Positions 10,351 through 20,144 of a DNA stretch of 64,000 bases are shown here, in pieces. The notes under the pieces were generated by a model that saw nothing but the letters and a program-made list of their open reading frames with translations, made no database searches and was not told where the DNA came from. The DNA comes from Luzula sylvatica. Taxonomy: Eukaryota; Streptophyta; Magnoliopsida; Poales; Juncaceae. Made by a program: the position numbers and the translations under genes. The DNA is taken from the NCBI GenBank assembly GCA_946800325.1, contig OX326958.1, positions 9,620,001 to 9,684,000 on the forward strand. Direction: 5' to 3'. Position 1 is the first letter of the stretch. Each line of letters starts with the position of its first letter.

Positions 10351-11517
10351 TTAGCCTATTTCGAGATTATATGAGGCGCTTATGCTTTTAGCGGCTTTAC
10401 GACCGCCTTTGAGCAGTCTCATTAAGAGATTGGAGACTTGAGCGATTGCCATGATTATTTTTCGTTTAGCGTAAGTTGAACTTGGCGTGAAGAGTTTCTT
10501 TATTTCATCTTGGATTTTTCCAAGCTTTTCTTCTAAAGGCCTTTGTTGGAGAGGAGTTGTGAGAGGCGTGAGTGTCTCGAATGTATTTGACTTCCTTGAT
10601 AAATCTACACAAGGTGAATTTCTATCATGAGAAGCATCATAGTTCTTAAATGAATTAAAATTGATGATATATGGAAAGAATTCACCTTGGAGAATGGTAG
10701 ATTTTTCTTCTTGCTCGTTTGATAATTGCTCGTTTTCATCGATTGGAGTGAGCTGAACCGTCTTTTGGAGAGTCGAATCCAATGACACATTTTCTTCTTC
10801 AATGGTCGTTCTCGTTCCAACGCTTTCATCGAATCCCCCCATACTTGAACTCTCGTCACCTTCAATCTCCACAATCTCCTCGTTTGAATATTCTAACTCG
10901 AGACAAATCACTCTTTGATCTAGATCGTTTACGATGGATTGAATATTTCCGAGTCGTCGAGAGGTGGTTTTAATCTCATGCGATATATCACTTATCTCTT
11001 GTTTGATTTCTTGTTTGATTTCTTCAAAATCTTGTTTCATTTCTTCATAAACTTGTTCTTGCTTTTGTTTAAGAGATACCATCATCGCCATCATTTCCTC
11101 CATCATTCTTTTTAATTCTTGGTCTTGATCTTCGTTTTGGGATTGAAATTGTGGATCTTGGTAATCAAATTCATGTTGAGATTCGAGTTCGTTTTGAGAA
11201 GGTTCGTATATGGGGTTTGAGTAATTATTGGTGGTTTCGGTATAGGATTGTGTCTCATAACCCCATGGGGATTCGTTTTCGTATTCGCGAGCTTCGTAGA
11301 TGGGATTTAGATAAAGGGTCTCGGTGTGTGATTCTTCGTATTGATTTGAGGTGGAACATGAGAGCAAACCGAGCCTTCGTTCTTCTTTTCTTTCTTCCCA
11401 TTCGTCGATGTCTTGATTGATCATTTCTTTAAGCGTCATGTGTTTTGGATATCTTCTTGGAGTTCTTTCTTGAGTTAGCAATTCTCCAAACGTTCTTGGT
11501 CTTTCTTGATGATCCAT
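10351..11517 (-). CDS. orphan ORF of non-autonomous LTR element (388 aa, unknown function)
   Basis: This is the only long ORF in the element and begins about 136 nt after the PBS, where gag or an Ogre-type ORF1 would sit. I do not recognise a gag, zinc knuckle, protease, RT or integrase motif. The N-terminus is charged (RTFGELLTQERTPRR; DEWEERKEERR). A tyrosine/asparagine/glutamate-rich region follows with two NPIYE motifs, then a probable coiled coil (about residues 128-195: repeated KQEQ, EEMKQ, IKQEI). A short basic C-terminal segment ends the protein (RLLKGGRKAAKS). An open frame of 388 codons in AT-rich DNA argues for recent selection. It might be a structural or packaging protein, an Ogre-like ORF1, or a captured host gene; I cannot decide. 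Confidence 0.7.
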   Translation of the reverse strand: MDHQERPRTFGELLTQERTPRRYPKHMTLKEMINQDIDEWEERKEERRLGLLSCSTSNQYEESHTETLYLNPIYEAREYENESPWGYETQSYTETTNNYSNPIYEPSQNELESQHEFDYQDPQFQSQNEDQDQELKRMMEEMMAMMVSLKQKQEQVYEEMKQDFEEIKQEIKQEISDISHEIKTTSRRLGNIQSIVNDLDQRVICLELEYSNEEIVEIEGDESSSMGGFDESVGTRTTIEEENVSLDSTLQKTVQLTPIDENEQLSNEQEEKSTILQGEFFPYIINFNSFKNYDASHDRNSPCVDLSRKSNTFETLTPLTTPLQQRPLEEKLGKIQDEIKKLFTPSSTYAKRKIIMAIAQVSNLLMRLLKGGRKAAKSISASYNLEIG

Positions 11518-11652
11518 CTTGCTCTACTCCGTGTACCTCGCAAGAATAGAAAAATTTCGAAATTAGTGAAATATCAAGTTCAAACTTATCAATTCTATTA
11601 ACAATATCACTCAAGATTGCAAGTTCGATTCATAATTTGACTTAAACATTAC

Positions 11653-11670
11653 TCCCCGGCAGCGGCGCCA
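11653..11670 (-). promoter_or_regulatory. primer binding site, tRNA-Asp-like
   Basis: The minus strand reads TGGCGCCGCTGCCGGGGA, complementary to a tRNA 3' end ending in CCA; to my knowledge this matches plant tRNA-Asp. Three bases separate it from the 5' LTR, which starts at 11674 on the plus-strand map. Confidence 0.8.
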
Positions 11671-11673
11671 TTT

Positions 11674-13053
11674 TGATAACGGTCTTTTTGCACGTCTAAA
11701 AAGCGTATCGTTGTTTTAAAGTCCCGTAATATCAAACAAGTAAATTATATGGTTGTATAGCAGAAAATAATAGATTCGTTCCACAGGGAGCTATTGCGTC
11801 AAAATATGATTAAGATTCAGATCATTAAAATAAATATTTCGAAGTTTCCAAAATTAATGAAATTTTGTCTACAGTGAGTTCTGAATATTATCAAATTGAT
11901 CCTAAAATTTCAAACAATTTGGACAACGGAATAAAAAGTTATTAACGAATTACAATTAGGTCTCTGAAAAACAGTCTCTGGAAACAGCAGGTTTTCAGTT
12001 TAAGTGACAGATTTCAAAGACTCATATCAATTCGAATATTTCATGAAATTCAACGATTCAAAATGTTCCCGAAACTAGAAATCAAGATCTACGTAATGAA
12101 AATTTTAACAGATCTAGCATATACAGCAAATGAAAAATAAAGAGAAAAAGAACAAGAAAAGAAAAGATCAAGAAAAATTTAAGAACAAGAATTTTAGAAT
12201 CAAACAAGTTATATTTACACACATCAAATTCGAGAAAAGAAAAGATTACACCTAAAACGAGAAGGAAGCTTCAACGTGATTAGAGGTACTCCTTCCTTGT
12301 GATCGTGGACGATTGATGCTCGAATCGCTAGGAAGCTAGATGATTGAGCTGTTTTCTCGTCTTGAAGAAACGTCCTTCCCGGTTGAAGAAAGCTCCGAGT
12401 CCGGTTGTGACGTGTATCTTCTACGACTTGCTTCGATTAGATCGATTCACCGGATGAAGAAAGCTTCGAGTCCGGCAAACAATCACTCGAGAATTCGAGT
12501 AATCCTTGAATGGTTCTTGACGTTCTTGAAAGTTCTTGGAAGTGCTTAGAGAGAGAGAGAGAGAGAGAGAGAAGATGCTCCGAAGAGCGGGGGAGGGGGA
12601 GAGAGAAGCAAATCCTGCCCAAGGGCCCTTGGGGTCTATTTATAATGTATTTGGAGCCTTCCCATTGGTCAAGAGATGGTTGAGAGGATTGAGGGTAGTT
12701 TGGTAATTGTAGGTGAGGAAGGTGGGCTGAATGGTGGTTAAAGTGTGAGTGGTTTTCGTATAGAATTTGGTGTAGACTTTTGTGTGGTAGATTACTTGCC
12801 TCCTTCTTCATACGTGTACCGAAATGGGCAGTATAATATATCGATTTTATCGGCGCGAGGAGAGGAAGACAACTACACTGTTGGAATGTCGAAAACTTTC
12901 GTCAAAAAACCTGAAATTATCAATAAAACACACTTAGTGAAGAAATATTCTTGCAATCTTAAATATGAACAATTATATATAAAAAGTTGTGATTCAAAAG
13001 GGCTAAAATCCCCAAATTAGATATCAAAAAGGTGCTTTATTTTCCTCTTATCA
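11674..13053 (-). repeat. 5' LTR of the non-autonomous element
   Basis: Near-identical to 7513-8886. Visible differences are a GA tract about 6 bp longer near 12550, a C/T change near 12180 and changes in a short AT run near 12980. The promoter points left, into the ORF at 11517. Confidence 0.92.
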
Positions 13054-13845
13054 CCGTATTGTCGCAATACACAACTACAGGTTCCGAGATGCTCGGGACT
13101 ACACCAAGCTCCGACACAAACTTCTTGATCCAAACCGCCTCCTTTGCCGCTTCGGAAGCCGCAATATACTCCGATTCAGTTGTAGAGTCTGCAATCGTGG
13201 GTTGTTTAGAACTCTTCCAAACTACCGCTCCACCAATTAGACAAAACACGTATCCGCTTTGTGATCGAAAGTCATCGACACATGTTTGGAAACTGGCGTC
13301 GGTATATCCATTGATGACCAACCCGGATGTCTTTCCACCATAAATTAGAAATTGATCCTTAGTTCTTCGTAAGTACTTAAGGATGTTCTTAACCGCGATC
13401 CAATGCATATCCCCTGGATTAGATTGGTAACGCGAAACGACGCTCAATGCATACGACACATCGGGGCGCGTACAAATCATGGCATACATAATTGATCCAA
13501 CCGCCGAAGCGTATGGAACAATACTCATCACATTCTTATCTTCGCTCGATGTCGGACATTGAGCTTTAGAATACGATATGCCACTCGACATTGGAAGAAG
13601 TCCTTTCTTCGAATTTTGCATTGAAAACCGTTTCAACACTTTGTCGATGTAAGTGCTTTGACTCAAGCCGAGTAACTTCTTGGATCTATCTCAATAAATC
13701 CTCACGCCTAATATATAGGCGGCCTCGCCCAAATCTTTCATAGCGAAACGAGTATTTAAATACTTCTTAACATCCGTAAGCATCGGAATGTCGTTTCCTA
13801 TGATCAATATGTCGTCTACATATAGTACAAGAAATACTACACGGC
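13054..13845 (-). pseudogene. copia RT-RNase H fragment (second pol copy, upstream part)
   Basis: The minus strand encodes the RT palm end (VFLVLYVDDILIIGND), the connection region and RNase H (GYTDASFQTC, TTESEYIAASEA, VVVYCDN), where the LTR element at 13053 interrupts it. It is almost the same sequence as 1-660 here. An in-frame TGA lies near 13692, where the other copy has no stop. At 13846 homology ends in the C/A tract. Together with 7278-7512 this is a dead remnant of the left copia family. Confidence 0.85.
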
Positions 13846-15100
13846 CCCCACCCCCACCCCCCCCCCCCCCACCCCCCACCACCCACCCCCCACCACCCAA
13901 CCCCCACCCCTCACCCCCTCCACCCACCCCCACCCCCACCCCCCCCCACCACCCACCCCCCACCACCCATTCCCCACCCCCAACCCCCACCACCCCACCC
14001 CCCACCCCCACCCACCCCCACCTCCCACCCCACCAACACCCACCACTCACCCCCACCCCCACCCCCCCCCCCCACCACCCACCCCCCACCCCCCCCCCCC
14101 CACCACCCACCCCCACCCAACCCCCCACCCCCACCAACCACACCCCACCCACCACACCCAACCCCACCACCCCAACCCCCCACCCCCACCACCCCACCCC
14201 CCACCCCCACCCCCACCCCCCCCCCCCACCCCCCACCCCACCACCACCCACCCCCACCACCCACCACTCACCCCCACCCCCACCCCCCCCCACCACCCAC
14301 CCCCCCCCCCCCCCACCATCCACCCCCACCCAACCCCCCACCCCCACCCAACCCCCCACCCCCACCCACCACACCCAACCCCACCACCCCAACCTCCCAC
14401 CCCACCCTCCCACCCCCCACCCCCACCACCCACCCCCCCACCCCAACCCCCCACCCCCCACCCCCCACCACCCACCCCCCTACCCCCCCCCACCCCCTAC
14501 CCCCACCCCCATCCCCCACCAACCTCCCCCACCCCCCACCAACCACCCCCACCCTCCCAACCCCCATCACCCACCCCCCCCCCCCACCCACCACCCCACC
14601 CCCCCCCCCACCCCCACCCCACCACCCCCACACCCCACCCACCACCCCCACCCCCACCTCCCACCCCCCCCCCCAACCCCCCCCCCACCCACCACCCCCC
14701 ACCCCGCACCCCCCACCCCTCACCACCACCCACCCCCACCCCCCCCCCCCCCCACCACCCACCACCCACTCCCCCACCCCCACCCCCCACCACCCACCCC
14801 CACCCCCCACCACCTCCCACACCCCCACCCACCACACCCAACACCCACCCTCCCACCCCCCACCCCCCCCCCCCCACCCCCCACCACCCACCCCCCCCAC
14901 CCCAACCCCCCACCACCCAACCCCCACCCCCCACCCACCCCACCCCCCCACCCCCCCCCCCCCCCCCCGACCCCCCATCCCCCACCAACCTCCCCCACCA
15001 ACCACCCCCACCACCCCCAACCTCCCACCCCCCACCCCCACCTCCACACCCCACCCACCACCCCCACCCCCATCCCCCACCACCCACCCCCACCCCCAAC
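13846..15100. repeat. 1.25 kb C/A low-complexity tract (G-rich on minus strand)
   Basis: Runs of 2-14 C separated by single A, with only a handful of T and G bases in about 1,255 bp. There is no fixed period, so it is not an ordinary satellite or telomere repeat. The 486-aa proline/histidine/threonine-rich and several glycine/tryptophan-rich ORFs here are products of the composition. It begins inside copia RT codons and ends at a different copia scrap. It may be real G-quadruplex-forming DNA or a basecalling/assembly artefact. Confidence 0.9.
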
Positions 15101-15420
15101 TTATACCTATGATCACATCTTTTCACAAAATTTCACGGATCAAATGAAATTTTCTGAGTATTGGCTAGAAGTGGTTGTGACCTCGACATTTTTGGCTTGT
15201 ACTATTGCGTCTCACGCAATCCACAACCATAAATCCGATAACTCGTGACTACTCGAGTTTGGTCATGTATCCTTGATCCATACCGCTTCCTTTTGTGATT
15301 CATAACCACAATATACTCGCCTCCGTAAATAGAATCATTAATTATTGGTCATGTGGAACCTTTCCCCATAACCTTGTTTTCGTTTAAGCAAATCATGTAC
15401 ACACTTTGTGATCAAAAGTC
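15101..15420 (-). pseudogene. diverged copia RNase H scrap
   Basis: This aligns, with many differences, to the uninterrupted order of 7395-7512 plus 13059-13283 (same family, same orientation), for example GGATCAAATGAAATTTTCTG and CTTTGTGATCAAAAGTC. It is therefore an older copy of the RNase H end of pol. It stops at 15420, where an LTR begins. Confidence 0.7.
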
Positions 15421-16464
15421 TGAAGGAAATACAGTTTCAGGATCAACCGTAAAAGTGTACACAAGGATAAACGAATGTAAGCGTACATTCGTGGTCATAT
15501 CTTTCAGTAAGAAAATCCAATTTGAATGGTTCAAATTGGGTTAGATAGATAATAAGATTATCTACAACCTTCATGTAGAAATATATTTCATATGAACGAA
15601 GTATCAGTGTCGTTTCTATGAAATACCGAAAGGGTGCAACAGTATGACATACAGTTAGTAAAACAGTCATAAATTTTGCATACGAACCCAATTGGGCCAG
15701 GACAAATTGGGTCGTGTATATAATAAGATTATCTACAACTTTCGTGTTGGTTGATTTTCTGTCAGAGGAATTTACCAATTTCGTATGGACAGAATACTGG
15801 ACAGATTCATGCAACTTTCTGTGTGAAAGAGTGTATATTGGATATACATGTCTTTTGGCCAATCCTAATCCTATGTGATATAAATAGGATGTTTCTCTCT
15901 CTCTCTCTCTCTGGTCAATCCAGATGTGAATTCATTCAGAATATTCCAGAAATATTGAGAGACATCTTTCTATTGAGTGAAAGGGTGTAAAGAGAGAGAA
16001 CCGGAAAAAACAGTTTTTTCGGAGAAGAGAATCAATCGATCGAGCAAGTTCGCCGGTGCTTCGTCTAGGAAGTTGCACCCGCGACCGACGTCTTACGAGT
16101 CAAGGTGGATACACGTAGAGGAGCAACATCTGGGGCTCTTTTGGTTGTGATTGATTCGGAGGAACGAAATCTGCCGGAGACGGAAACGAGCGAATCGAGT
16201 AACGGGCTAGTCATGGCGTGCGTGATCAATTTCACGCTGGTAATCGTCAAGGTGGATACACGTACGGGCTAGTCACCAACGTCACACCGAAGGAAGAAAA
16301 GGATGCGAGCGATCAACCCGTCGTGCGTGATCAATTTCACGCTGGTAATCGTCTGTCCTACTTTGCATCGTACCCTCGAAGTCATGGCGTGATCTTGGAT
16401 TTAGGGAACCGGACCGGGCCTTCATATCCGCTGCGCGGGCCCGGTGTCGGGCGAATTCCCAACA
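15421..16464 (+). mobile_element. copia LTR, plus orientation (solo or truncated)
   Basis: Homologous to 5215-6060 in reverse and longer at the U3 side, starting TGAAGGAAAT and ending TTCCCAACA. A TATA box (GATATAAATAGG, about 15877-15888) is followed by a CT repeat and the U5-like region. No PBS follows 16464 and no TSD is visible, so it is not part of a complete element. Patches are duplicated inside it (near 16098/16247 and 16218/16322). Confidence 0.7.
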
Positions 16465-17725
16465 GACCTTGTACATGGCTAGCCAAAAACCTCGCTCGAA
16501 AATAATCAAAATCGTAAATCATATATGTATATAAATACTTCTCAAATACTTGCCCCGGCATTTCGAAATCAAAATCATTTACCTTCATATCTAATCATAT
16601 ACATACTAATAATCTTATCCGGGGTGAGGGTGCAAATAACTCTTGACTGAAGTGCCAACCCGCGCTGATAGCAAGTCACACACGGGCTGGAACAAATCAA
16701 ATAGCCCGGGAAGTGCGAATTCCCAACAAATGAGATGACGACTTGATATCCTTGCACCACAGCCAAACCCCTAATGGGTCGGGACTTTGCACTACATCAA
16801 GATTGCTACGCTTTCCATCCAAAGAGCGTCACGGGGTCAAGCGACACTACACCTAACAAACTAAAACATACCGGAGAAGCCGCGTCATGTTATCATAGGA
16901 CCCTCTTCAAAAATCGTAAGTCCGGCTTACGTTTTATCAAACTCAAATTCTGCATACATATATATGATCAAATCTACATAATATACATTTTGTTGTGGTA
17001 ACACGGTTTTTAAAGTAAAATACGGATTTTAAAGCGAGAACCCTAAACTGTCATGTAAGCTCTAGAAAAGCTCGTAATTGGATTCTTAATAAGAGGAAAG
17101 TGAGAGTAGCACTCGCCTAATGGAAATAAACTCGACAAACAAGAGATTAATCGAAATGGCGCACAAGATTGAGTGAAAATGGAGAAACTCGAAACTTGGA
17201 TGGAATTCTTTTTTTGATCTTATCAACTCGCACAACTCAACCTCCTGAAGATTATGGCACTTTTCGTTTTGCGAAATCTCCTCTTTTCCTTGATTTGTTT
17301 GCTCTTTTACTCTCTTCTTTTCTTAGGGTTTCATGAATGAGTGATGTGTTTTAATGGATAGGGAAGGGGTGAGGTGTGGGCCGCAGGGTTAATGAAGGCC
17401 CTCTACTTTGACATAATTGCCAACCATTCAATTTACACCTATTTGAGGTTTATTTTGCGAACTCCCTATTTTGGATTATTAATGATTTTCTCCTTCTGCA
17501 AATAAGACCCTATAATATATTTATTTAAATAACCCAAAAAAATGAAATTATGATTATACCCTTTTAACAAGTTTGACGCATAAGGAGTCGGTTTTGATCG
17601 TGGGAATTGATATATTTAACATGGGTCTTATATTCTGAAATTTTAGGAATAATATTGTACAAATATCAAAATCCTATTTTTGATATTAATTACAGGTCAT
17701 AAGAAATCTGGTCCGACAAACCCGT
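16465..17725. other. transposon-derived filler, no gene seen
   Basis: About 1.26 kb without a supported ORF. A second LTR-like end (GCGAATTCCCAACA) occurs at about 16713-16726, suggesting another truncated LTR between 16465 and 16726. The rest is AT-rich and unassigned. Confidence 0.5.
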
Positions 17726-18720
17726 TGATGTGAGGCAAATAAGGCACAAATTTAATGCTTAATTTGGGGATTTTAGCTCTTGTGAAGAACAATTCTATAT
17801 ACTTTATTAATCATATTTGAGATAACAAGAATATTTCTTCACTAAGTGTGTTTTATTGCTTAATTACAGGTTTTAAGGGGAAATTCTCGGCAATCCAAGA
17901 GTGTAGTTTCCTTTGTCTCCTCGCGTCGTTAAAATCGATATATCATACCGACCAATTCGGTGCACGTGTGAAGGAGAAGGCAAATAATCATCAACATAAG
18001 AGATTGCACCAAACTCTACTCGAAAACCACTCACACAATTGCCACTCTACAGCCCCACCTACCTCACCTACCACCCCCAACTACCCTCAGTCCTCTCACC
18101 CATCTCTCGGCCAATGGGAAAGCCCCAATGACACTATAAATAAGACCCCAAGGCCTATGGGCAGATTTACGCTCTTTTTACCCTTTTTGCTCTCTCTCTC
18201 TCTCTCTCTTTTAGCAAGTCCAAGAATCTTTCAAGAACACGCAAGAATTTCAAGATCGAACGATAATTCTCTAAGATCGATCACCGAATTGAAGCTCACG
18301 TCATTCGGTGAATTGATCTACACTTCGACGAAGATCGAGTTGTGGGGATTTGGTTGGAGCTTCCTTCATCCGAATCCACGCAAGCAAGAAATTGAGCTTA
18401 CTCTAATTCGATTGGGAGCTTCCTTCCAATTGATACCTTGCAAATCTCGAGTTCACTCAACCGGTACGGAGCTTACTTCGATTGGCGAGTGGATTGGTAC
18501 GAAAGGAACAAGTTGTGCGAGGGGTCTAGCTCACTAGCATCTCAAGGCAACGAGGAAGGCACCCAAGACGAGACTCGAAGCTCACTTCATCTCTCTAGGT
18601 GTTTTCTTTCCTTTCTTGTAATTCTTGTAGTTTTAATTGAATTGGATTTGTGTAAAGAATTCGTGGTTTAATGAAATTTTTGCTTTCGAAATCTTCTTTG
18701 TTTGTTTGTGTGATCTTAAT
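17726..18720 (+). mobile_element. diverged LTR related to the non-autonomous element, plus orientation
   Basis: In reverse orientation this aligns clearly with the LTR at 7513-8886: start TGATGTGAGG against TGATAAGAGG, then shared blocks TTTGGGGATTTTAG, AATATTTCTTCACTAAGTGTG, and the TATA region (ACTATAAATAAGACCCC, about 18132). The 229-aa ORF across it corresponds to the antisense ORF of the other LTRs and is not a gene. Homology fades after about 18600 and no partner LTR or PBS is seen. Confidence 0.75.
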
Positions 18721-18819
18721 GCTTGTTACTTAGTTTAATTATTTTTCAATTTGAATCCAAAACAAACCCCTTAATTCAATCCTCAAATCAAATACTAAAA
18801 CTCAATTCCATAAACTATT

Positions 18820-19048
18820 CTGTTATAACGGACATAAATTGCGTTACAACGAACCTTTCGGTTTGTACCTGATTTTCAGTCTGTTGGAACTCCATTATAA
18901 CGCACTTTAACTCCGTTGTAACGGACCAGTGAGGAAAAGCATTCAATAGCACTCATACTAGTGCGTTGTAACGGACATACTAGTTCGTTGTAACGGATCA
19001 ACCAATCCGTTATAACGCTATCTCTGTCCGTTATAACGGACTATCACT
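18820..19048. repeat. TCCGTTATAACGGA-type motif cluster
   Basis: At least seven copies of CCGTTATAACG, CGTTACAACG or CGTTGTAACGG in 230 bp, like the array at 4415-4955. The hAT element at 19049 is inserted in it; one further copy (TTCGTTGCAACGGA) follows at 20106-20119. Confidence 0.75.
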
Positions 19049-19771
19049 CAATGTTGTAAAATACGGGAAACGGTACGGAACGGTCGGGGACCGTAAAACG
19101 GGATTACCGTAAAACGGTGGAAAAACGGTGAAAAAACGGTCACCGAAATCGACAATAATTTAATTGAAATTATAAATGAAACCAAAAAATATATAATATT
19201 ATATGTAGGGATAGGTTGTAATTTTAAGCAATTATACACAAGTACACAACTATAAGCCACGAAATAAACAAACTACAAGCCATTAAATAAACTAGAAGCC
19301 AAGTTGAAGCTACAAAATATATACTTTTCTGACCAATTCTAGTCTTCAATTCGCAAAATTAGTCAAAATTTTAACCAAAGTACAAAATTAGTCACTGTCC
19401 AATTTACTCACTTACTGTCGCTGCAAAATTTTAACCAAAGTACAAAATCAGTCTTCAAATTATAAACACAATTACTCACTGTCGCTGCAAAATTACTCTT
19501 CAAATCAGTCTACAAATTAATCGCAAATCGCCACTTCTCATGTCTGTCGAGATCGCAAAAAACGGAACGTGCCGGCTGTGCGAGAGCGAGAGAGAGAGTC
19601 CTGTCTGTCGAGAGTGAGAGAGAGAGAGAGAGAGAGAGTCCTGTCTGTCGAGAGCGAGAGAGATAGAGAGTCGTGTCTGTCGCAAGCCACTTCTCGCAAA
19701 TCAATCGCAAATCGCCAATTTCCTGTCGAGATCGAGAGAGAGTCTTGTCTTTCCTGTGCTGGATGTGCGTG

Positions 19772-19843
<72 letters not shown>

Positions 19844-20097
19844 CCTAATTGGAGGTTGGGCTGAATTTTTATTTGGGCCTAAATTCTATTAAATATTTAA
19901 TGATCCATGATTCATTGATGCAAAAAACGGTCGTTTTTCGGTCCGAAAAACGTTTTTTCTCCAAAAAAACGATCAAACACGTTAAAAAAACGTTTGACCG
20001 TTTTTTCAAAACGTCTTGTAAAAAACGGAACGTTTTTCCACCGAAACACCGTTTTTTGACCGTTTTTCACCGTTTTTCGTCGTTTTTTACAACACTG
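19049..20097. mobile_element. non-autonomous hAT-type transposon
   Basis: The 1,049-bp element has terminal inverted repeats CA(A/G)TGTTGTAAAA(A/T)ACG and a perfect 8-bp TSD CTATCACT (19041-19048 and 20098-20105), as expected for hAT. Subterminal regions are crowded with AAACGGT/ACCGTTTT words, probable transposase-binding repeats. The middle has several GAGAG microsatellites but no transposase. Confidence 0.88.
19774..19841. repeat. (GA)n microsatellite
   Basis: About 68 bp of uninterrupted GA inside the hAT element, with further GA-rich blocks at 19580-19665. Confidence 0.95.
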
Positions 20098-20120
20098 CTA
20101 TCACTTTCGTTGCAACGGAA

Positions 20121-20144
20121 TTTAGGGTTTAGGGTTTAGGGTTT
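20121..20144 (+). repeat. short interstitial telomere-like repeat
   Basis: Three consecutive TTTAGGG units, the plant telomere repeat, followed by TTT. Short runs like this are common away from telomeres. Confidence 0.9.

Larger units (their letters stand above)
7513..13053 (-). mobile_element. young non-autonomous LTR retrotransposon with one orphan ORF
   Basis: A complete 5,541-bp element: two near-identical LTRs (7513-8886, 1,374 bp; 11674-13053, 1,380 bp) with TGATAA...TTATCA ends, flanked by the 5-bp TSD CCGTA (7508-7512 and 13054-13058). It lies on the minus strand, as shown by a TATAAATA box in the LTR, a PBS at 11653-11670 and a purine tract beside the left LTR. The LTRs differ mainly by a 6-bp change in a GA repeat and a few substitutions, so insertion was recent. 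The interior has no reverse transcriptase, integrase or protease, only the 388-aa ORF at 10351-11517. The PBS resembles that of Ty3/gypsy Athila/Tat-type elements (inference). Mobilisation in trans is likely. Confidence 0.92.

Noticed and set aside
13788..15248. 486-aa proline/histidine/threonine-rich ORF and several glycine/tryptophan-rich ORFs on the minus strand
   Set aside because: They come entirely from the C/A low-complexity tract in every frame; no real domain or codon pattern.
17848..18537. 229-aa plus-strand ORF
   Set aside because: It lies in a diverged LTR and corresponds to the antisense ORFs of the LTRs at 7513-8886 and 11674-13053, so it is LTR sequence.
20121..20144. Telomere end
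   Set aside because: Only three TTTAGGG units within interspersed repeats; an interstitial motif, not a chromosome end.
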